The notes beneath the pieces were generated by a model that did no database searches, had not been told where the DNA came from, and worked only from the letters and a program-made list of their open reading frames with translations. 64,000 nt of DNA from Blastococcus saxobsidens (lineage in GTDB: Bacteria > Actinomycetota > Actinomycetes > Mycobacteriales > Geodermatophilaceae), in contig NZ_POQT01000012.1 in the NCBI RefSeq assembly GCF_002938435.1, positions 42,503 through 106,502 of the forward strand. Direction: 5' to 3'. A program made the translations under genes and the position numbers. How positions within the stretch are numbered: the first letter of the stretch is position 1; the number at the start of each line of letters is the position of its first letter. This document shows positions 56,336-64,000 of the stretch, in pieces.

Positions 56336-57539
56336 GTGACCGTCGCCCCTCCCCGGACACCGCGCCGGGCGTGGCTGCCGGTCGCCCTCACGATGTTCGC
56401 CATCGGCTGGGGCGCCAACCAGTTCGTCAGCCTCCTCGTCGCCTACCGCGAGCGTTCCGGGCTGTCGGTGGCGACCGTCGACGCCCTGTTCGGCGCGTAC
56501 GCGCTCGGCCTGATCCCGGCGCTGCTCGTGCTGGGCCCGATCTCCGACCGCCGGGGGCGCACCCCGGTGCTGCGCGCCGCCGCGCTGGTGTCGCTGGCGG
56601 CCACGGCGGTGCTGATGATCGGCGACCTGTGGGCCCTGTACCTGGGGCGGCTGCTGGCCGGGCTGGCCAGCGGGGCCGCCTTCGCGGCGGGCAGCGCCTG
56701 GGTGGAGGAGCTGTCCTCGCAGCGCTGGGACCCCGGGGCTCGCGAAGGCGCCGGTGCACGCCGGGCGGCGATGTCCCTGACGGCCGGCTTCTGCCTGGGG
56801 CCGGTGGTCGCCGGGCTGCTGGCCCAGTGGGCGCCCGCTCCCCTGGTCACCGCCTACCTGCCGCACCTGGTCGTGGGGCTGGCCGTGCTGGTGCCGCTGT
56901 GGCGGGCTCCCGAGACCGTCGACCCCGCCCGGGCCTCCCCCGCCGCCGGCTCGCCGCTGGCCCGGCTGCGGGTGCGCTCGGCCGCCGATCCGCGGTTCCG
57001 GCGCTCGGTCGCGCCCGTGGCGCCGTGGGTCTTCGCCGCGCCCGCCATCGCGATGGCCGTCCTGCCCGGGCTGGTCACCGCGACGACCCCGGGGTGGACG
57101 GTCGCCTTCAGCGCGCTCATCGCCGGCGTCACGCTCGGCACCGGGTTCGCCGTCCAGCCGACGGCCCGCCGGATCGCCGCGGCCTCGCCACGGCGCGGGG
57201 TGGCGGTCGGGCTGGGCGCCGTCGTCGTGGGTCTGGTGGCGGCCGCGGCGGCCGCTGCGACGCAGTCCCCGTGGCTGGTGCTACCGGCCGCGGTCGTGCT
57301 GGGCACCGGGTACGGCTGCTGCCTGGTCGCGGGGCTGCTGCAGACGCAGCGGATCGCCGCGCCCGGTGAGCTGGCCGGCCTCACCGCCGTCTACTACGCG
57401 CTCACCTACGTCGGCTTCGCCGCGCCGGTGCTGCTCGCGCTCCTCGCGGTACTGGTGCCCTACTGGGCCCTGCTGCTGGGGGCCGCGGCGCTGGCCACGC
57501 TGACGCTGGTGGTCGCCGTCGCGCCCCGGGAGCCCGAGG

Positions 57540-57553
<14 letters not shown>
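56336..57553 (+). CDS. MFS transporter
   Basis: 405 residues with about twelve membrane helices. The loop 2-3 motif GPISDRRGRTPVL (motif A, G-x-x-x-D-R-x-G-R) is present. Exporter of unknown substrate, of the drug/sugar type. GTG start (VTVAPPRTPR), 34 bases after the GNAT gene. The 3' end overlaps the convergent ABC-F gene by 14 bases. Confidence 0.87.
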
Positions 57554-59177
<1,624 letters not shown>

Positions 59178-59255
59178 CCCTACAGCCTGCCAAGCCCTGC
59201 CCGGAGGCGTTCGAGGCCGGTCCGACGTCGCGCCGCGACGGTCCGATCCGACGCG

Positions 59256-60335
59256 TCAGAGCCCGACGTCCTCGCCGTCGTCGTGGGCGTCGAAGGAGTC
59301 CTCGTCGTAGTCGGCGTCGTCGGGCTGCTGGTCGTCCGTGGTCCGCGGGCGCCGGGCGAGCCAGGGCTGCAGGTGCTCGTACCCGCGCACCGACACCCGG
59401 CGCAGTGGCCGCACCCGGTAGCCGCCCACCGCACGCAGCCGGTCGGCGAGGTCCCGGTCGACCAGCAGCGCCCCCGGCCGGGCCAGCGAGGTGAGCCGGC
59501 TGGCGAGGTTCACCACCGGTGAGTAGACGTCGCCGTACCGGGTGAGCACCGTGCCGTAGGCCGCGCCCACGCGCAGCGGAGGGCGGTCCGGCCTCGCCCA
59601 GACGTCGGGGAGCGCCAGCCCGATGTCGGCGGCGGCCGTCGCCGACGCGGCGGTGAACAGGACGCCGTCGCCGACCGTCTTCACCACCCGGCCGTGGTGG
59701 CGGGCGATCACCTCGGCGGCGGTGCTCTCGAAGTCCTCCACCATGGCGCCGAGCTCGCGCCCGCCCATGCCGCGGCTGCGCGACGTGTACCCCACCAGGT
59801 CGGCGAAGCCGACCGCGAGCTCCCTGCGGTCGCCGGAACCGGGCGCGGACAGCAGCCGGTCGGCGTTGGCGGCCAGGTGCCGCAGCCAGACGTAGCTCTG
59901 GATCTCCAGCAGCCGGGGCAGCATGGCGCTCGCGACGGCCACGGCCTCCTCGGGTGAGGCCGCCCGCCGCTGCCCGTCCTCGCCGGCCCGGGTCAGGGCG
60001 TCGGCCAGCATGTCGGCCTGCCAGTCCGCCAACCGGGACAGCGCCTGGCCCATGGCCCGCGCGATCGAGGCCTCGGCGTCCTCGTCGACGAAGCCGGACC
60101 GGATCAGGTCGGACACCGCCCCCAGGGCGTGGATGTCGGCGTCGGTGAAGACGGGGTCGTCGTCCGCCGCGTCCGGGAAGCCGAGGGCCCGCCACAGCCG
60201 CTGCGTGCGCTGCGGGGGCATGCCGGCCATCTCGGCCACCTGCCGCCGGGTGTAGCGGCGCGGCCCGTCGAGCAGCAGCCGCTCCAGCGCCTCCCGCACC
60301 TCGGGCCCCGGGACGGGCACCCCGGAGTCGTCCAT
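59256..60335 (-). CDS. Class III adenylate cyclase with N-terminal MerR-like regulatory domain
   Basis: 359 residues. N-terminal winged-helix-like region (YTRRQVAEMAGMPPQRTQRL, WRALGFP), as in the autoinhibitory domain of pH-sensing mycobacterial cyclases (Rv1264-like). Cyclase core: metal Asp in FADLVGYTSRS, second Asp in KTVGDGV and the NLASRL transition-state site (Asn, Arg). The Lys in VVKTVGDG and Asp in YGDVYSP fit ATP specificity. The C-terminus is acidic (DDADYDEDSFDAHDDGEDVG). ATG start, 14 bases after the universal stress protein gene. Confidence 0.9.
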   Translation of the reverse strand: MDDSGVPVPGPEVREALERLLLDGPRRYTRRQVAEMAGMPPQRTQRLWRALGFPDAADDDPVFTDADIHALGAVSDLIRSGFVDEDAEASIARAMGQALSRLADWQADMLADALTRAGEDGQRRAASPEEAVAVASAMLPRLLEIQSYVWLRHLAANADRLLSAPGSGDRRELAVGFADLVGYTSRSRGMGGRELGAMVEDFESTAAEVIARHHGRVVKTVGDGVLFTAASATAAADIGLALPDVWARPDRPPLRVGAAYGTVLTRYGDVYSPVVNLASRLTSLARPGALLVDRDLADRLRAVGGYRVRPLRRVSVRGYEHLQPWLARRPRTTDDQQPDDADYDEDSFDAHDDGEDVGL

Positions 60336-60349
60336 GCCCGGCGGGGACC

Positions 60350-60820
60350 TCAGTCGGTCGTGTGCACGACGAGCACGTCGCACTGCGACCGGCGGGTGGC
60401 GTCGGCCGGCACCGAGCCGAGCAGCCGGCCCTTGATGCCGGCCAGCCCGCGGTTGCCCACGACGAGGAGGTCGGCGCCCTCCCGGCGGACGACGTCCAGG
60501 AGCGCCTCGACCGGGGAGCCCTGGACGGCGACGGTCTTCACCTTCGTCGCGCCGGCGGAGCCGGCCCGCTCGGCGGCGGTGCGCACCGTGTCCTCGGCGG
60601 GGTGGGAGCCGACGATCTGGTAGGCCTCGTCGCGCAGGACGTCCTGCGCGCGGGCCAGCTCGCGGTCGTCGGCCTCGGTCGGGAGGTACGCGCAGGCGAT
60701 GACCAGGGTGGCGCCGCAGGCGCCGGCGAGGGCACCCGCACGGGCCACGGCCCGCAGCGAGGACTCCGATCCGTCGGTCCCGACGACGACCGTCCGGTAG
60801 GCGTGCGAGGTCTCGGTCAC
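60350..60820 (-). CDS. Universal stress protein
   Basis: 156 residues of the UspA fold. N-terminal VVVGTDGSESS and the ATP motif GNRGLAGIKGRLLGSV-type (G-2x-G-9x-G-[S/T]) are both present, so it should bind ATP. GTG start (VTETSHAYRT). In operon with the cyclase downstream: cAMP and stress signalling may be linked. Confidence 0.9.
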   Translation of the reverse strand: MTETSHAYRTVVVGTDGSESSLRAVARAGALAGACGATLVIACAYLPTEADDRELARAQDVLRDEAYQIVGSHPAEDTVRTAAERAGSAGATKVKTVAVQGSPVEALLDVVRREGADLLVVGNRGLAGIKGRLLGSVPADATRRSQCDVLVVHTTD

Positions 60821-61004
60821 GGCGGGCAGCCTATGTGACCGTGTGCCTCGGGTCATCCCGAGATCATCGACGTCCTCCCGCAGGTCACGTGCCCGGCGCG
60901 GCAGGGTTCCAACGGAACCGGCCGGTGCGCTTGGATGGGCTCCACCCGCTGCGGACGACGAGGAGCGCGTCATTCCCACCGCACAAGCCCCGGCGCCCCA
61001 CCCC

Positions 61005-61934
61005 GTGCGGGTCGAGGTCAGCGGCCTGTCCAAGTCCTTCGGCCCGGTGCGGGCCGTGTCCGACCTGGGTTTCACCGTCGAGCCGGCGTCGATCACCGGC
61101 TTCCTGGGCCCGAACGGGGCCGGCAAGACCACGACGCTGCGCATGCTGCTCGGCCTGGTCCGGCCCGACTCGGGCAGCGCCACCTTCGACGGCGTCCCGT
61201 ACGCCGCGCTCCCCCGGCCGCTGCGCACGGTGGGCGCGGTACTGGAGACCGCCTTCCACCCCGCCCGCACCGGCCGGGACCACCTCCGCGTCTACTGCCG
61301 CGCCGCCGGCCTGCCGGTCTCGCGCGCCGACGAGGTGCTGGCCCAGGTGGGCCTGGCCGACGCGGGACGGCGCCGGGCCGGCGGCTATTCGCTCGGCATG
61401 CGGCAGCGACTGGCGCTGGCGACCGCGCTGCTCGGCGACCCCGCCGTGCTGGTGCTCGACGAGCCGGCCAACGGCCTGGACCCCGAGGGCATCCAGTGGC
61501 TGCGCGGCTTCCTCCGGCACCTGGCGCACGACCAGGGACGCACGGTGCTGGTGTCCAGCCACCTGCTGTCGGAGGTCGAGCAGACCGTCGACCGCGTGGT
61601 CATCGTCGGCGGCGGCCGGCTGGTCCGCGAGGGATCCATGGAGGACCTCCGGTCCGGCGCCGAGGGGGCCGGCTCCGTGCTCGTGCGCAGCCCGGACGCC
61701 GCCCGGCTGGCCGAGCTGCTGCGCGCCGACGGGGCGCTGGTCGACCTCGACGGCGAGGGGTTGACCGTGACCGGGCTGACGACCGCCGAGATCGGCGGCC
61801 GGGCCTTCGCCGCGGGCGTCGAGCTGCACGAGCTGCGATCGCGCTCCAGCGGGCTCGAGGAGATCTACTTCCAGCTCACCGCCGGCCGTGAGCAGTACGC
61901 CGCGACCGCCCCCGCCGAGGAGACCGCACGATGA
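61005..61934 (+). CDS. ABC transporter ATP-binding protein
   Basis: 309 residues. Walker A LGPNGAGKTTT, Q-loop VLETAFHPA, signature YSLGMRQRLALA, Walker B VLVLDEPANGLDPEG and the H-loop SSHLL are intact; about 100 C-terminal residues follow. Start uncertain: GTG 61005 begins the conserved VRVEVSGLSKSF, but GAGGAG sits six bases upstream of an in-frame ATT at 60972, and a GTG lies at 60843. The stop overlaps the permease ATG (ATGA). Drives export by the downstream permease. Confidence 0.9.
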   Translation: MRVEVSGLSKSFGPVRAVSDLGFTVEPASITGFLGPNGAGKTTTLRMLLGLVRPDSGSATFDGVPYAALPRPLRTVGAVLETAFHPARTGRDHLRVYCRAAGLPVSRADEVLAQVGLADAGRRRAGGYSLGMRQRLALATALLGDPAVLVLDEPANGLDPEGIQWLRGFLRHLAHDQGRTVLVSSHLLSEVEQTVDRVVIVGGGRLVREGSMEDLRSGAEGAGSVLVRSPDAARLAELLRADGALVDLDGEGLTVTGLTTAEIGGRAFAAGVELHELRSRSSGLEEIYFQLTAGREQYAATAPAEETAR

Positions 61935-62686
61935 TGCCGCTGGTGCGCGCGGAGTGGGCCAAGCTGTTCAGCACGCGGGTGTGGATCGGCCTGCTGCTCG
62001 GTGCCTGCCTCATGGTCATCGGGTTCGCCGTCCTGCTGACGGCGTTCGCCGGCAACCCCGAGTCGGGCATCCCGGCCGTGGGCACCCCGCTCTACGAAGA
62101 GCTGGCGATGGCGAACGCGGTGAACGTCAACGTCCTGTTCCTCATCCTGGGCATCATCGGGATGACGCAGGAGTACCGGCACCGGACGGCCACGCCCACC
62201 TTCCTGACCACGCCGCACCGCGGCCGGGTCGTGACGGCCAAGCTCATGGCCTACGCGCTGGCCGCGACGCTGTTCGCACTGGTCGTGATGGCGGTCAACT
62301 TCGCGACGGTCGCCGTGCACGCCGGGGCGCGTGGGGCAGCGCCCGAGCTCGACGCCGACAACCTCGGGACGCTGGGCAGCTCCGGGTTGGCCCTGGTCAT
62401 CTACGCGGTGTTCGGCGTCGGACTGGGCGCACTGCTGCGCAACCAGGTCGGTGCCATCGTCGGCGGCCTGGTCTACCTGTTCGTCATCGAGCCGATCATC
62501 CGGCAGATCCCGGCCACCTCGGGCGCGTACAAGTGGATGCCGGGAGGAGCGCTCGAGGCGCTCACCGCCACCTTCCAGGGCCCGGAGCTGCTGGAGCCGT
62601 GGCAGGGCGGTGTCCTCCTCCTCGGTTACGGTCTGGTGGCGGCCGTGCTGGGCACGTTCCTGGCCGTGCGCCGCGACGTCGCCTGA
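61931..62686 (+). CDS. ABC-2 type transporter permease
   Basis: 251 residues with about six membrane helices. MPLVRAEWAKLFSTRVWIGLL is the ABC-2 N-terminal elbow; EYRHRTATPTFLTTPHRGRV follows helix 2, typical of NosY/CcmA-like exporters. Substrate unknown. ATG start coupled to the ATPase gene (ATGATG at 61931-61936). Confidence 0.88.
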   Translation: MMPLVRAEWAKLFSTRVWIGLLLGACLMVIGFAVLLTAFAGNPESGIPAVGTPLYEELAMANAVNVNVLFLILGIIGMTQEYRHRTATPTFLTTPHRGRVVTAKLMAYALAATLFALVVMAVNFATVAVHAGARGAAPELDADNLGTLGSSGLALVIYAVFGVGLGALLRNQVGAIVGGLVYLFVIEPIIRQIPATSGAYKWMPGGALEALTATFQGPELLEPWQGGVLLLGYGLVAAVLGTFLAVRRDVA

Positions 62687-62759
62687 GCCGGCGGGCACCG
62701 CAGCACGAGCGGCGAGGCCGACGAGCGGGCCGTAGCCGCCAACGGAGAACGGAGACCGC

Positions 62760-63569
62760 GTGACCACTCGCATGACCGTCCAGCGCCTGGGCAGGCTGAT
62801 CGTCGACGGGGACACCGATGCGGTCCGGGCCGCGGTGCAGGACTCCCCCCGGCTCCTCACCGGCACCGTCGAGCGCGAGGGCCAGGGCGGCTGGACGCCC
62901 CTGCACCTCGCGGTGGCCTGCGGCCGGGCCGACGTCGTCCGGGTGCTCGTCGAGGCCGGTGCCGACCTGACCGCGCGGACGGAGGGGCACCGCACCCCGC
63001 TGCACGTGGCGCTGCAGCACGCCCCCGACCTCGCTCCGCTGCTCCTGGAGCTGGGCGCGGCCGTGGACGCGCCGAGCGCGGCCTACCTCGACGACGTCGA
63101 CCGGCTCACGGAGGAACTGGACGCCGGCGCCCCGCTGACCGACCCCGCCACCGGCGTCGACCTGCTGGCCTGGGCCGCGTTCGGCGGCTCGGCCCGCACC
63201 GCCCGGCTCCTGCTCGACCGGGGCGCCGACGCCGACGGCGGAGCGCTGCACGCGGCCACGGCCGCGGGCTCCCTGGAGCTGGTGCGGCTACTGCTCGACG
63301 CCGGGGCCGACGTCGACCGGCACGATCCCGACACCGGGCGGACCCCGCTGCACTCCGCCGTGGCGGCCGGGCCGTCGGGCGAGGCACCGGAGATCGTCGG
63401 CCTGCTGCTCGACGCCGGGGCCGACGTCGACGCCACCACCCACGACGGCGCCAGCGCCCTCGACATCAGCCGCGTGGCGGCCGCCCGGTCGCGACGCGCC
63501 GACGAGGGGCAGGCCACCGGGAACGACGCGCTGGCCGACCTCCTGGTCACGCGCGGCGCCTCGCACTGA
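62760..63569 (+). CDS. Ankyrin repeat protein
   Basis: 269 residues with about six ankyrin repeats (GWTPLHLAVACGRADVVRVL, HRTPLHVALQHAPDLAPLLL, RTPLHSAVAAGPS), ending in a charged helix. No signal peptide or enzyme domain. Likely a cytoplasmic protein-interaction adaptor; partner unknown. GTG start, 74 bases after the ABC permease. Confidence 0.88.
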   Translation: MTTRMTVQRLGRLIVDGDTDAVRAAVQDSPRLLTGTVEREGQGGWTPLHLAVACGRADVVRVLVEAGADLTARTEGHRTPLHVALQHAPDLAPLLLELGAAVDAPSAAYLDDVDRLTEELDAGAPLTDPATGVDLLAWAAFGGSARTARLLLDRGADADGGALHAATAAGSLELVRLLLDAGADVDRHDPDTGRTPLHSAVAAGPSGEAPEIVGLLLDAGADVDATTHDGASALDISRVAAARSRRADEGQATGNDALADLLVTRGASH

Positions 63570-63698
63570 CCCCACCGGCGCCGGGGCGCGCGGGCCCCGC
63601 TCCGTGCCCGGTCAGCCGCGGGACACGGCGTAGACTCGACACCCGGTTCAGCGACGCCCCTCAGACGCAGCCCCGAGACGAAGAAGGCACTCGACCCC

Positions 63699-64000
63699 GT
63701 GTCAAGCGTGAGTTCATCCCGACCGTCGTCCGCCTCGTCCCAGGTAGCCGGTTTCGGCACCAACGAGTGGCTGGTCGAGGAGATGTACCAGCAGTACCTG
63801 GCCGACCCGTCCAGCGTCGATCAGGCGTGGCACGAGTTCTTCGCCGACTACCGGCCGAGCGGCCCGGTCAGCGGCAGCGCCGACCGGGAGGAGCCCGCCG
63901 CGCCGGCGGCGGCGCTGCTGCACCTCGGCCCCGGCCTGGGCAACGGCCTGGCCAACCTGCACAACGCCCGCCGTGGCAAGGCCCCGCTGCTCAACGTCGT
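63699..64000 (+). CDS. kgd: Kgd-type multifunctional 2-oxoglutarate enzyme, N-terminus only
   Basis: The first 100 residues; the gene continues past the window. FGTNEWLVEEMYQQYLADPS and AWHEFFADY are the conserved N-terminus of 2-oxoglutarate dehydrogenase E1/Kgd proteins. In actinobacteria this large protein combines 2-oxoglutarate decarboxylase, dehydrogenase E1 and succinyltransferase activities. GTG at 63699 used; the in-frame GTG at 63708 is an alternative. It is followed by an Ala/Pro-rich linker. Confidence 0.92.
   Translation, partial: MSSVSSSRPSSASSQVAGFGTNEWLVEEMYQQYLADPSSVDQAWHEFFADYRPSGPVSGSADREEPAAPAAALLHLGPGLGNGLANLHNARRGKAPLLNV

Noticed and set aside
63601..63698. TAGACT (63631-63636) as the kgd -10
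   Set aside because: No acceptable -35 at 16-18 bases upstream and the distance to the start is about 60 bases; too weak to list as a feature.

Overview
The window is a very GC-rich, gene-dense actinobacterial chromosome segment. Many genes start with GTG, ATGA/GTGA stop-start overlaps are frequent, and the marker set is actinobacterial: NucS mismatch endonuclease, a Kgd-type 2-oxoglutarate enzyme, Rho with a long N-terminal insertion, DUF2550, an Asp-type MurA and a WecA-AtpI-ATP synthase cluster. The core order (argS-lysA-hom-thrC-thrB-rho-rpmE-prfA-prmC-tsaC-wecA-atp-DUF2550-cobalamin adenosyltransferase-murA-nucS-epimerase-thiolase) is, as I recall it, essentially that of Mycobacterium and Streptomyces. 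The gene content, including an ethylmalonyl-CoA pathway and a DUF4397/class F sortase pair, suggests a non-mycobacterial group such as Geodermatophilaceae. That placement is inference.

Layout. 1-9.8 kb: a B12/acyl-CoA block with the 5' part of an isobutyryl-CoA mutase gene and its MarR regulator, a DUF559 nuclease-like gene bounded by two palindromic repeats, a CrtI-like oxidoreductase, an HTTM membrane pair, meaB, thiolase, methylmalonyl-CoA epimerase and crotonyl-CoA carboxylase/reductase. 9.8-22.9 kb: a Scy/FilP-like coiled-coil protein, a DUF4397 surface protein with a class F sortase, a two-module 3-hydroxyacyl-CoA dehydrogenase, nucS, a GAF-EAL c-di-GMP phosphodiesterase, a lipoprotein, a DAACS symporter and ethylmalonyl-CoA mutase. 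22.9-33.8 kb: murA, the PduO adenosyltransferase and the complete F1Fo ATP synthase, with atpC separated from atpD by a hairpin and a small Trp-rich ORF. 33.8-43.6 kb: wecA, glyA, tsaC, a PASTA kinase with a charged tail, prmC, prfA, rpmE and rho. 43.6-50.1 kb: the translationally coupled argS-lysA-hom-thrC-thrB chain. 50.1-54 kb: DUF3105 and DUF305 proteins, tRNA-Arg(CCG), DUF5313, two frameshifted pseudogenes and an SDR. 54-64 kb: a short-synthase polyhydroxyalkanoate operon, an MFS exporter, an ABC-F protein, a class III cyclase with a universal stress protein, an ABC exporter, an ankyrin protein and the start of kgd.

How it works together. Thiolase, 3-hydroxyacyl-CoA dehydrogenase, Ccr, epimerase, ethylmalonyl-CoA mutase, PhaC, MeaB and the adenosyltransferase together cover the acetyl-CoA to acetoacetyl/3-hydroxybutyryl/crotonyl/ethylmalonyl-CoA route, its PHA branch and the cofactor supply for the mutases. 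The genes are dispersed, yet ccr, the dehydrogenase gene and ecm each carry the same 17-bp palindrome upstream in the same orientation (consensus GYTACCGRCSRGTARCC), which points to an unrecognised dispersed regulon. Other notable points are two small dispersed repeat families, a candidate non-LPXTG sorting signal, a short PHA synthase partner whose gene overlaps phaC by 80 bp, and the split atpD/atpC arrangement. No CRISPR array, insertion sequence, prophage or rRNA gene was seen, and no gap between genes exceeds 300 bases.
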